This document shows, one piece after another, positions 7,253 to 13,413 of a stretch of 13,735 nt of DNA (its first letter is position 1; every line of letters starts with the position of its first letter). The notes beneath the pieces were generated by a model. That model saw only the letters and a program-made list of their open reading frames with translations. It was not told the DNA's origin and made no database searches. Made by a program: the position numbers and the translations under genes. The DNA is taken from contig CAMGAL010000022.1 of the NCBI GenBank assembly GCA_946007445.1, forward strand, positions 1-13,735, written 5' to 3'. This DNA comes from an uncultured Mediterranea sp. GTDB taxonomy: Bacteria; Bacteroidota; Bacteroidia; Bacteroidales; Bacteroidaceae.

Positions 7253-8251
7253 TTAGACAATAAGATAGGACTGGGATGCGTCCGCCACGCGGAAGGTGAG
7301 TGTCACGGCATCTACCTGGTTGGTCTGCTCGCTCTGCTCCATCTTGTGCTTGACGGGGAAGATGTCTATCCAGTTGCCGCCTGCCAGCAGCTGGATCTGG
7401 GTGGAGTGGATGAGCTCACGCCAGAGGCGGATATCGCTGCGGTGGTAGAAGGGGCCGCTGTGGATGGTCCACTCGTCCTGTACGCTGACACTGACCCGCT
7501 GCTCGCGTCCGGCCATGACGGCCGACTCGTCCTCGTTCTTGACCTCCAGGGAGAGTCCGCCGGTAGCGATGAGTGTCTCGGGCAGGTCGAAGTCGTTGCG
7601 GAAGCGCAGGCGCTGCACTTGGTGAGGGATGCGCTTGAGCAGCTGGTAGCGCATGAGGTTGTTGTTGCCGAAGTCCACCTCGTAGGTATCGAAGTCATCG
7701 ACCTGCAGCTCGCGCTGCACCGAGGCTACCGAGGTCTCTACGGTGTAGGGCAGCTCGTAGTCGGTGGGCATGGCCGGCGCATAGACCTGCTGCTCGGCCA
7801 CGGGCAGATACTCCTTGTAGGCCCGCAGGGTGTAGAATGGCCCGCGGCTGTCGGAAGGGAGCAGGCCGGTGGTGTACTCGGTCCAGCCCTTGGCCGTGGC
7901 CTTGACGTTGACACTGCTGAGCAGGCCTCCGTCACGCGGTTCGCGGAAGGAGTTGTGGCGCGAGTAGTAGAGGATGGAGGAGGAGAGCAGCGTGCCGTCT
8001 ACGTAGAAGTCGAAGCGGTCGGCGTGGTGGGTCTGCCAGCCGCCCTGCAGGTCGCCCCAGAGGGCGAGGCCGCAGAGACGGCCGAGGTCGCGGACGCGGA
8101 TGGTGTTGGCGGCATCGGGTGAGTAGAGCTCCTGAAGCAGGGTCTGCTTGCCTCGGCGCACCTCGAACTCCAGACTGACATCGGAGTCGAGGATGTAGTC
8201 GGGGCAGTTGCCGCAGTATTCGGCGGGGGGTATGGATTGGATGACGACCAT
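7253..8251 (-). CDS. Phage structural protein of unknown function (332 aa)
   Basis: The ATG at 8249-8251 gives 332 residues starting MVVIQSIPPAEYCGNCPDYI; the open frame extends upstream only as a shadow of the 129-residue gene. The sequence looks beta-rich and soluble, with no membrane segments. Visible features are a CxxC pair at residues 13-16, ELYSPDAANTIRVRDLG at 41-57 and a RHNSFREPRDGG stretch. I remember Bacteroides-type phage proteins with a similar N-terminal pattern (PxxY, then a PDA-IRIRxLG segment) among tail genes, but no name is attached. It lies 20 bases after the 129-residue gene and 19 bases before the 154-residue gene, inside the long P3 operon, so a virion or assembly role is likely. 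A major tail or tail-tip protein is possible but unproven. Confidence 0.75.
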   Translation of the reverse strand: MVVIQSIPPAEYCGNCPDYILDSDVSLEFEVRRGKQTLLQELYSPDAANTIRVRDLGRLCGLALWGDLQGGWQTHHADRFDFYVDGTLLSSSILYYSRHNSFREPRDGGLLSSVNVKATAKGWTEYTTGLLPSDSRGPFYTLRAYKEYLPVAEQQVYAPAMPTDYELPYTVETSVASVQRELQVDDFDTYEVDFGNNNLMRYQLLKRIPHQVQRLRFRNDFDLPETLIATGGLSLEVKNEDESAVMAGREQRVSVSVQDEWTIHSGPFYHRSDIRLWRELIHSTQIQLLAGGNWIDIFPVKHKMEQSEQTNQVDAVTLTFRVADASQSYLIV

Positions 8252-8271
8252 GGGAATGGACAATTGGGTGA

Positions 8272-8661
8272 TTAGAATGGAAGGTCTACGACGTTGTCCG
8301 CCTGCACGGGCTGGGCGGACTCGATGGCCTGCCGCTGGACGGTGTCGAAGGTCAGGGGCTTCATGTTGCCCAGGTAGGTCTTGGCGAGTGCTTCGGCCTC
8401 CTGGGGATGCTGCTCGCGGAAGCTCTTGCCCACGTTGGGCTTGACGTAGTGGGTCTTGCCGTCGTCCGATGGCTCGCGCCGCTCCAGCACACTGACGCCC
8501 ATCAGGGCGCTGGTCACCTTGCCGCTCTCGTCGCGGCCCAGGTAGATGTCGTTGTACGCCACGGGGATGAATACGCCTGTCACCCGTTCTTGGTTGCCTT
8601 GGATGCTGACGATGCACGCTTTGTTCATCTTCAGCAGGTTTAGATTGCCTTGTAGGTTCAT
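8272..8661 (-). CDS. Small conserved phage protein of unknown function (129 aa)
   Basis: 129 residues from an ATG at 8659-8661, starting MNLQGNLNLLKMNKACIVSI; the Met at residue 12 is a possible alternative start. Visible features are an IPVAYNDIYLGRDESGK segment (predicted beta strands and a turn), THYVKPNVGKSFREQHPQE, and a C-terminal NMKPLTFDTV. I remember short proteins of this pattern (N-terminal KACxVxIxG, then a VIP-ND-Y motif and a late GNMKP) recurring in Bacteroides-group phages, without a known role. There is no membrane segment or enzyme motif. It lies between head-tail-connector and tail candidates. The 46-bp gap before it carries an A-rich tandem repeat that probably acts as its translation leader. 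Confidence 0.75.
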   Translation of the reverse strand: MNLQGNLNLLKMNKACIVSIQGNQERVTGVFIPVAYNDIYLGRDESGKVTSALMGVSVLERREPSDDGKTHYVKPNVGKSFREQHPQEAEALAKTYLGNMKPLTFDTVQRQAIESAQPVQADNVVDLPF

Positions 8662-8670
8662 GGTGAGGTT

Positions 8671-8702
8671 ATGAGTTTATGAGTTTATGAGTTTTTGAGT
8701 TG
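8671..8702 (-). repeat. 8-bp tandem repeat in the leader of the 129-aa gene
   Basis: Three perfect head-to-tail copies of AAACTCAT (minus strand; 8671-8694) and a degenerate fourth (8695-8702) fill the gap between two genes. They end ten bases before the ATG at 8661. One further copy lies before the portal-like gene (11807-11814). They make an A-rich, unstructured ribosome landing site in GC-rich DNA. Confidence 0.8.
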
Positions 8703-8707
8703 AAGAG

Positions 8708-9622
8708 TTAAAGCACGCAGAATTTGTTCTTGCGGTCGTTGTCGGGCAGCAGGGGAGCCTCGTGCAGCGCTCCGTCGCGGTACCGCTTCATGCGGTCTAT
8801 CCAGTGGGCGGCATCGCCGGCCATCCAGTCGGCCACGCGGTGCACGTCATCGACGGTGGCCGGCTCGGAGGACTTCATGCCGTTCTGGTTCATGTAGCCG
8901 CGCACCACACCCTGCGGGATGAGCTGCAGGGGCAGTCGGTGGATGGCTGTGCTCATGGCCAGCAGGGCCACGGCCATGCAGGCTGCATAGCGGGTGTCGC
9001 TCTCTGGCAGGGAGTCCTCGGCCAGCAGGTCGGCCCATCCGGTGCCGTAGGCGGGTGCCACGGTGCCGGTCTGTGCCTCGCGGATGAAGGGGATGAGCAG
9101 CAGGTAGAGCCGCTCGCTGCGCCCGATGGGGAAGTAGAGGTCCATCTGCGCTCCGCTGCGGATGAGCAGTGTCTGCATCAGCCGGTAGGTGGTGCTGTCT
9201 GTCCACTCCTTGGGCTTGCGCTCGTTGAGGTAGCGGATGAGGGCATCGACCGACTTGTAGTACTCCTCCATGTGGATGGCGTCGTCGCGCTCCAGCTGCC
9301 ACTCCCAGGGCAGCTTGTCGCTGCCGTCGGTGGAGACCTTGAACTTGCGTCCATCGTCCTCGTGGCTGAGGTCGTTCTTCTGGTAGAGGCGCAGGGTGGC
9401 CAGCAGAGCGACGGGGCGCTGCATCTTCCGGACGAGCAGCGCATCGCGCTCCACATCGGGCCCCATGAGCTGCTGTTCGGCCAGGTCTATCACCTCCCGG
9501 CCGACGATGGCAGCCAGCTCTTCGGTGGCCAGTTCAATCTCTGTCACGACTTTGGCGAAGTCGTTGCTGGCGTAGTAGTTGGAGGTCAGCGACCTCAGTT
9601 CTTCAGCGGATTGTATCAGCAT
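8708..9622 (-). CDS. Phage protein, head-tail-connector-like candidate (304 aa)
   Basis: The ATG at 9620-9622 gives 304 residues starting MLIQSAEELRSLTSNYYASN; the frame is open 22 codons further, but that extension lies inside the preceding gene. The protein appears mainly helical: an N-terminal block FAKVVTEIELATEELAAIVG, then QLERDDAIHMEEYYKSVDAL, LIRSGAQMDLYFPIGRSERL, an alanine-rich helix AACMAVALLAMSTAIHRL, and a C-terminal block with WMAGDAAHWIDRM. The N-terminal pattern resembles families of Bacteroidota phage proteins of unknown function (I think of DUF6712) proposed as connectors; that link is from memory and not tested. It overlaps the 280-residue gene by 20 bases. A connector or other structural role is inference. 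Confidence 0.7.
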   Translation of the reverse strand: MLIQSAEELRSLTSNYYASNDFAKVVTEIELATEELAAIVGREVIDLAEQQLMGPDVERDALLVRKMQRPVALLATLRLYQKNDLSHEDDGRKFKVSTDGSDKLPWEWQLERDDAIHMEEYYKSVDALIRYLNERKPKEWTDSTTYRLMQTLLIRSGAQMDLYFPIGRSERLYLLLIPFIREAQTGTVAPAYGTGWADLLAEDSLPESDTRYAACMAVALLAMSTAIHRLPLQLIPQGVVRGYMNQNGMKSSEPATVDDVHRVADWMAGDAAHWIDRMKRYRDGALHEAPLLPDNDRKNKFCVL

Positions 9623-10445
9623 GGTTGTATCGGTTTTTGAGTTGGTCAATGGTCTGTTTGTCCTGCAGCAGTTTGAGCAGCACATCAAGCAGCAGGGTGC
9701 GGTCTACGTCGGCGGCGGTGCCGAAGGTGCCGCTCTCGGCCACGGAGAGGCGGATGCCCTCGAGGCCCAGATCGGTGGAGGGGGTATCGTCGCCGCTGCT
9801 CACGAAGAGGGGTGCGAAGCAGACCTCATGTCCACCCACGAGGAAGGTGCCGGTACGGATGTACTCGCACAGGTGGGCAAACCAGAGGTAGATGCCATAC
9901 TGCAGGCAGGGGGTGACCCGACGGCGCTGCTGCTTGATGGCTGCCGGCAACAGGGAGGGGTCGAAGGGAGTGCGCACGCCACCCTCGCCCATCGGCCGGT
10001 AGAGGATGGCAGCCAGGGCGGACAGATGGCTCTGGTGGTGGGTGCCGGTGTAGGCGTTCATGGCCATCACGGCGTGTCGGAACTCGCCGAAGGTGAGGTC
10101 GGCTGCATGGCCGGCCGGGCCGTAGAAGCTGCCGCATCGTGGCAGCAGCTGTCGGGTGGTGTCGATGGGCACCATCACCCTGCCCGTCAGGGGGTCCTGC
10201 GTAATGAGCCAGTGCAGCGTGCCGGACAGCTGGTGGACGGTATAGAACTCGGGCACGCCGAAGTGGCGCACGCCCGATCGGCGACGCAGGCAGTAGTAGG
10301 CGAAGTGGTTGCGCACGTCGATGATGTCGAAGAGTCGATCGTGCAGCATGAGGTCGAGTGCGGCCAGGAAGTGCATCCACTCCGACGGTTCTATCTCGTC
10401 GAAGCAGTCGGGGAACTCTACGATGCGGTTATGCTTCTGATTCAT
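9603..10445 (-). CDS. Phage structural-module protein of unknown function (280 aa)
   Basis: The frame is open far upstream through the portal-like gene, but the sensible start is the ATG at 10443-10445, 14 bases after the portal-like stop. This gives 280 residues beginning MNQKHNRIVEFPDCFDEIEP. Features are SEWMHFLAALDLMLHDRLFD, a THHQSHLSALAAILYRPMGE segment, a helical QYGIYLWFAHLCEYIRTG and a C-terminal leucine-rich helix ending KQTIDQLKNRYNHADTIR. The ALAAILYRP pattern followed by a hydrophobic helical block is reminiscent of short tail-assembly or baseplate chaperone-type proteins, but I cannot assign a family. It overlaps the 304-residue gene by 20 bases, so the two are probably coupled and made in similar amounts. 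Confidence 0.7.
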   Translation of the reverse strand: MNQKHNRIVEFPDCFDEIEPSEWMHFLAALDLMLHDRLFDIIDVRNHFAYYCLRRRSGVRHFGVPEFYTVHQLSGTLHWLITQDPLTGRVMVPIDTTRQLLPRCGSFYGPAGHAADLTFGEFRHAVMAMNAYTGTHHQSHLSALAAILYRPMGEGGVRTPFDPSLLPAAIKQQRRRVTPCLQYGIYLWFAHLCEYIRTGTFLVGGHEVCFAPLFVSSGDDTPSTDLGLEGIRLSVAESGTFGTAADVDRTLLLDVLLKLLQDKQTIDQLKNRYNHADTIR

Positions 10446-10459
10446 GGCGTATGGGGTGT

Positions 10460-11794
10460 TTAGAGATTGTTGGTCATGCGGGCCGAGGCGGTGAGGTTCT
10501 CCTCGCGCTGGATGGCCTGCCTGTACAGGCCCATGCGCAGCCGCTTGTCGGGAAAGTTGATGCGCAGGGCGCGGTTGATGCCCTCCAGGGCTATCTCCTC
10601 GGGTATCTGGGTGTCGGCTCCGTAGAAGATCTTGAGGGCGTAGAGCATCTGACTGCCGCTGTCGCTCTTGCCGTCGATGATGATGTTGGCCAGGGCGGGC
10701 GAGAGGCCGAATCCGCTGGTGGTGGATGAGTCGGCAATGCGGCTGATCTTGGCCTGCGCATCGATGTACTTGTCGATGTTCATCTCGATGGGTTCGATGG
10801 CCCACTTCTGCTGGGTGCCGGTGGAGGGGTCGACGAAGTCCACGCACTGGAAGAACTTGCCGGCGTTCTCCTTGCCGGACATCACCTCGGCGATGGTCTG
10901 CGTCAGCTCCTGGCGCAGGCGCTCCATGGCGTTGTGGTAGTCGGCCTCCTGCCATTCGGGGTGCTGCTCTTCGAGTTTGGCCCGCTTGGCCGCCCAGTAC
11001 TCTTGCGGGCAGTGGACGATGTAGGCGGCTGCAATGAGGTTCTCGTTGAGCCGTCGGATGATCTCGGGCAGGTCGTTGGCATTGCGCAGCCAGGGCATGG
11101 AGCCCATGAAGCTGGACATGGCGTAGAAGTTGCGCCCGAAGCTGCGCAGGCAGTGGTAGGCCATGGCCGATGACGCGCGTTCGGCTGCCCGGGTGCCGAG
11201 CACGGGGTAGCGTCGGTAGGTCTGCTGCCGGTAGTTGTCGAAGCGTCCCACGAGGATGTGCGTCACCGCCGAGAGGCGGCGTCTGTCGTCGTTCGGCCAG
11301 ACCAGGCGGCAGTCCGAAGAGGGTTCGCACTCCAGCCGCGCCACCCATGTCTGACCGATGCGATGTCCCTTGCCCATGACGTATCGGGTGAAGTGTCCGT
11401 TCAGTCGGGTGTACTCGACGAGGCAGTGGCGGATGTAGTCGCGGTAGTCCCACGAGTCGAGCCACTGCTGCACGTCGGCATCGGCTGTCCATCGGCGTGA
11501 GGGTTGTCCGTCCACCAGCTCGTCGGTGTAGAGCATGGGGCCCTGTCCGTAGAGCAGGCCCACCTTGCGGTCCAGCACGCCGGGGCCCAGGTTGTTGCGC
11601 TCGAGCATCCGGCGCACGTTGGCCGGGAAGTTGTTGTCCGGCCCCCAGGGTACGACGCGTTCTCCGGCCACGGTGGCGGGGTCGTCGTCCCAGTCGTCGG
11701 AGGTGAGGGAGAAGAGGTCGGCGGTGGTCTGCTCCCAGTTCATGCCGATGGCGTAGGTGCCACGGGCGGTATCGGCGAAATAGAATCTGTCCAT
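10460..11794 (-). CDS. Portal-like protein (444 aa)
   Basis: 444 residues from an ATG at 11792-11794. Portal proteins form the dodecameric ring at one capsid vertex through which DNA is packaged and the tail attaches. The layout fits that family: VVPWGPDNNFP at residues 47-57, LLYGQGPMLY at 80-89 (portals often have a segment around here describing an early helix and a Gly-rich turn), a long central alpha/beta part, PEIIRRLNENLIAAAYIVH at 243-261, a charged helix region at 270-310, and SGFGLSPALANIIIDGKSDS at 360-379, similar to the GLSPxL segment in portals. The length is normal for portals. No terminase precedes it and no recognisable protease or capsid gene follows, so the identification rests on these patterns. 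It begins 26 nt after the encoded CCA end of the tRNA-like RNA. Confidence 0.55.
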   Translation of the reverse strand: MDRFYFADTARGTYAIGMNWEQTTADLFSLTSDDWDDDPATVAGERVVPWGPDNNFPANVRRMLERNNLGPGVLDRKVGLLYGQGPMLYTDELVDGQPSRRWTADADVQQWLDSWDYRDYIRHCLVEYTRLNGHFTRYVMGKGHRIGQTWVARLECEPSSDCRLVWPNDDRRRLSAVTHILVGRFDNYRQQTYRRYPVLGTRAAERASSAMAYHCLRSFGRNFYAMSSFMGSMPWLRNANDLPEIIRRLNENLIAAAYIVHCPQEYWAAKRAKLEEQHPEWQEADYHNAMERLRQELTQTIAEVMSGKENAGKFFQCVDFVDPSTGTQQKWAIEPIEMNIDKYIDAQAKISRIADSSTTSGFGLSPALANIIIDGKSDSGSQMLYALKIFYGADTQIPEEIALEGINRALRINFPDKRLRMGLYRQAIQREENLTASARMTNNL

Positions 11795-11820
11795 TGTGGA
11801 GGGTTTATGAGTTTATAAGT

Positions 11821-11930
11821 TGGCGACCTGTGGGGGAATCGAACCCCCGTTGCTACCAGATTATCAAAACGTCGCGGATTGCTCCGTGGACTTTACATTC
11901 ATGTCCGCTACCATTCGGACGTAGCAGGTC
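11821..11930 (-). ncRNA. tRNA-like structured RNA lacking a recognisable anticodon arm
   Basis: Reading the minus strand from 11930: 5' acceptor GACCTGC (11930-11924) pairs with ACAGGTC (11831-11825) in six of seven positions, with one C-A mismatch at the base. TAC follows, then a D-arm of GTCC/GGAC (11920-11917 with 11906-11903) whose loop GAATGGTAGC contains the usual GG. The 3' part has a perfect T-arm, GGGGG-TTCGATT-CCCCC (11848-11832), then discriminator G and an encoded CCA (11823-11821). Between D-arm and T-arm are 54 nt in which I found no 5-bp stem with a 7-nt loop. Instead CGGA-GCAA-TCCG (11886-11875), flanked by GTC/GAC, forms a GNRA-capped hairpin. GCTAC at the acceptor base can also pair with GTAGC (11856-11852). 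It is therefore not an ordinary decoding tRNA; a processing signal, tRNA mimic or decayed tRNA are the options. Confidence 0.6.
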
Positions 11931-11936
11931 GGTGTT

Positions 11937-11952
11937 GCCGGTCTTTCCCGGC
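11937..11952 (-). other. GC-rich stem-loop just upstream of the tRNA-like RNA
   Basis: Minus strand GCCGG (11952-11948) and CCGGC (11941-11937) form a perfect 5-bp stem with the 6-nt loop GAAAGA. It ends six bases before the 5' end of the acceptor stem. No T run follows, so it is not a terminator; it may be part of the same RNA or a 5' processing context. Confidence 0.5.
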
Positions 11953-11965
11953 TGTCAGCCAAGCA

Positions 11966-11981
11966 CCTCTCTATGTAGAGG
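11966..11981 (-). other. Stem-loop over the stop codon of the 151-aa gene
   Basis: Minus strand CCTCT (11981-11977) and AGAGG (11970-11966) form a 5-bp stem with loop ACATAG; the loop contains the TAG stop codon (11973-11971). No T tract follows. It may protect the 3' end of the upstream message. Confidence 0.4.
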
Positions 11982-12426
11982 GGTCCCTGTTCGTGTTTTC
12001 GCGGTTCTGCAGGATGCCCTTGAGCCGCTGTATCTCTTGTTCGCTGAGTCCGTACATCAGTCGGCTGATGAGTGCATAGAGGCTGGTGTACATGTACTTG
12101 GCGTACCACTTGTGTGAGTTCTGCTTCATGCGGTTCTGTTTGATGCCCCATATCTCGCGGTTGGTGTCCACCGTGTGCTTGTTGCGCCGGTAGTCGAGCA
12201 TATCGACGCATCGGCCGTAGCTGACGAAGCGGAACCGGAGACCCGGGTTGCCGTCCTGCTCGAAGGCATCGTAGCGGATGCTCTCTTGCAGGAGGCCCGA
12301 GTCGGTGAGATGCTGCCGCTCGATCCTCTCGGACAGCAGGTCGGCCAGCATCTCTCCGTGGAGACTGAGTGTCTCTTGGAAGTGAAGTTTCACCAATTCG
12401 TCGTCAGTCTCCTTTACACTAATCAT
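11971..12426 (-). CDS. Tail-completion (HK97 gp10-like) candidate (151 aa)
   Basis: 151 residues from an ATG at 12424-12426, the first gene after promoter P3. The sequence shows a helical N-terminus, HLTDSGLLQESIRYDAF at residues about 40-56, LRFRFVSYGRCVDMLDYRRN at 63-82, and a C-terminal helix region KWYAKYMYTSLYALISRLMY. The pattern of a 'GxLxxSI' helix, a beta strand running into 'YGRxxDM', and a late KWY helix resembles small gp10-like proteins that finish and join phage tails in Bacteroidota phages; this is recall plus inference. Its place before the portal-like gene is unusual, because gp10-like genes normally follow the capsid gene. The tRNA-like RNA starts about 40 nt after its stop codon. 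A minor head protein is an alternative. Confidence 0.6.
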   Translation of the reverse strand: MISVKETDDELVKLHFQETLSLHGEMLADLLSERIERQHLTDSGLLQESIRYDAFEQDGNPGLRFRFVSYGRCVDMLDYRRNKHTVDTNREIWGIKQNRMKQNSHKWYAKYMYTSLYALISRLMYGLSEQEIQRLKGILQNRENTNRDPST

Positions 12427-12468
12427 AACCTATGCACTGTATTGCCTTGATGAGTTGAATTTCTATCG

Positions 12469-12505
12469 CAAAGGTATGAGTAACGACTCACACAGAAAAG
12501 GACAT
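12469..12505 (-). promoter_or_regulatory. Late promoter P3 (Bacteroides-type, extended -33 box)
   Basis: Minus strand: ATGTCC (12505-12500), TTTT (12499-12496), a 19-nt spacer and TACCTTTG (12476-12469), an exact match to TAnnTTTG. The predicted start near 12465 leaves a leader of about 39 nt before the 151-residue gene. It likely drives the whole block down to the terminator-like hairpin at 4852-4881. Confidence 0.75.
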
Positions 12506-12521
12506 CGGAGGACGAGCCCCC

Positions 12522-12776
12522 TCACTCGGTGTCGATGGTGCAGTGGGCGACGTATTGCTGCATCGTCATGCTGCCCCGCAGCACCTGCTCACCGTAGAGT
12601 CGGTCGTAGCGCAGGTAGTGCATCAGGGGCACGCCGGAGGGGTCGGTGGTGCCGTCGGTATAGCTGATGGCGTCGGGCTGCAGGCCGGTATCCGCCTCCA
12701 GGTCCTGGGCTGTGAGGAGGGCTGTGCGCAGGCTGTTGCCGGCGCACAGGTTGTAGTGTAGGGTCACGTTCTCCAT
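12522..12776 (-). CDS. Small protein of unknown function (84 aa)
   Basis: 84 residues from an ATG at 12774-12776, two bases after the stop codon of the 88-residue gene. It starts MENVTLHYNLCAGNSLRTAL and contains DLEADTGLQPDAISYTDGTT, HYLRYDRLYGEQVLRG and a C-terminal VAHCTIDTE. It is acidic and apparently soluble, with no membrane segment; two cysteines (residues 11 and 79) are far apart. I do not recognise a family. It is the last gene of the four-gene cluster at the right, before promoter P3, and the tight spacing argues that it is genuinely expressed with its neighbours. A regulator or a minor virion protein are both possible; nothing in the sequence decides. Confidence 0.65.
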   Translation of the reverse strand: MENVTLHYNLCAGNSLRTALLTAQDLEADTGLQPDAISYTDGTTDPSGVPLMHYLRYDRLYGEQVLRGSMTMQQYVAHCTIDTE

Positions 12777-12778
12777 GT

Positions 12779-13045
12779 TCAGCCCTCCTCTCCGTCCGGC
12801 TCTGAGTCTGATGGAATCTCGATGTCGCGTGCCAGCAGGTGGTAGGTCCGGATGGCGTTGTCCATGGCATCGCGCAGCTCGATGAGGTCATCGATGTCCA
12901 GCAGGTCGGCTATCACGTTGCCTCCGCGGATGATGTCGAACTTGTAGGCGTAGCGTCCGGCCACGGTCACGGCCTGGCGCATCTCGATGTAGGCCTCATT
13001 GGCATTGTGCATCATGTCGTGGTAGTGTATGGTCTCTTGTTTCAT
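12779..13045 (-). CDS. Small acidic protein of unknown function (88 aa)
   Basis: 88 residues from an ATG at 13043-13045, which overlaps the upstream stop codon in an ATGA junction, a sign of translational coupling. It begins MKQETIHYHDMMHNANEAYI, contains a beta-like AVTVAGRYAYKFDIIRGG segment, a helix DIDDLIELRDAMDNAIRTYH, and ends in a very acidic tail SDSEPDGEEG. There is no DNA-binding motif or membrane segment. Acidic tails of this kind occur in small phage regulators and inhibitors, but I cannot assign a function. The short length, acid tail and position among small overlapping genes suggest an accessory role rather than a virion part. Confidence 0.65.
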   Translation of the reverse strand: MKQETIHYHDMMHNANEAYIEMRQAVTVAGRYAYKFDIIRGGNVIADLLDIDDLIELRDAMDNAIRTYHLLARDIEIPSDSEPDGEEG

Positions 13046-13413
13046 AGCTGCACCTCCTCTCCGTCTTCGTGTTCGATGAATAGTCTGGCTCTACCATATA
13101 CGTGTGCGAGGGTAATCGTCAGCGCCTGTTGGTCGCGGTACTTGCTCTTCAGCACCATGTAGTAATCTATATCCGGTGTCTGAGATGCGTATGGCATGGC
13201 TTCGATGATATCTCTCAGCCGCCAATCCGGGATGTCCTTATCCACGGCATATTTTGCTACAAGAAGCTCCATCAGCTCTTGACAGCTTAAGTTGGTCTCT
13301 ATGACCTGACGGTTGAACCGGCTGAAGTACTGGGCGAGTCCGTCCAGCTCGGGGAGTTGCAGCGGTGTGTTGTGCTGCACGCGGCAGTAGTATCGGTTGA
13401 GCTGCTCGTTCAT
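13042..13413 (-). CDS. Protein of unknown function (123 aa)
   Basis: The frame is open 15 codons further, but the ATG at 13411-13413 overlaps the upstream TGA in an ATGA junction, so I use it. This gives 123 residues from MNEQLNRYYCRVQHNTPLQL. Visible parts are LPELDGLAQYFSRFNRQVIE, a helical CQELMELLVAKYAVDKDIPD, RLRDIIEAMPYA, YYMVLKSKYRDQQALTITLA, and an acidic end FIEHEDGEEVQL. It appears soluble and mixed alpha/beta; no known motif is seen. Its stop overlaps the ATG of the 88-residue gene by four bases, so three consecutive genes are chained by coupled translation. Confidence 0.7.
   Translation of the reverse strand: MNEQLNRYYCRVQHNTPLQLPELDGLAQYFSRFNRQVIETNLSCQELMELLVAKYAVDKDIPDWRLRDIIEAMPYASQTPDIDYYMVLKSKYRDQQALTITLAHVYGRARLFIEHEDGEEVQL

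Noticed and set aside
7234..7260. Start of the 154-residue gene at 7260
   Set aside because: The codon there is TTG and would overlap the upstream gene. The ATG at 7231-7233 gives a normal N-terminus and spacing.
10446..11492. Upstream extension of the 280-residue gene through the portal-like gene in another frame
   Set aside because: The extension is Arg/Pro/His-rich and typical of an out-of-frame reading of a GC-rich gene. A normal ATG sits 14 bases after the portal-like stop.
11821..12230. A tmRNA ending at the CCA at 11821
   Set aside because: The matching 5' acceptor strand lies only 110 nt away, no tag reading frame or pseudoknot string is apparent, and any longer version would overlap the coding sequence of the 151-residue protein.
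12506..12535. Terminator between the 84-residue gene and promoter P3
   Set aside because: Only 4-bp stems (CGAG/CTCG or GAGG/CCTC) can be drawn and the T run is short and belongs to the promoter box; this is too weak to call.
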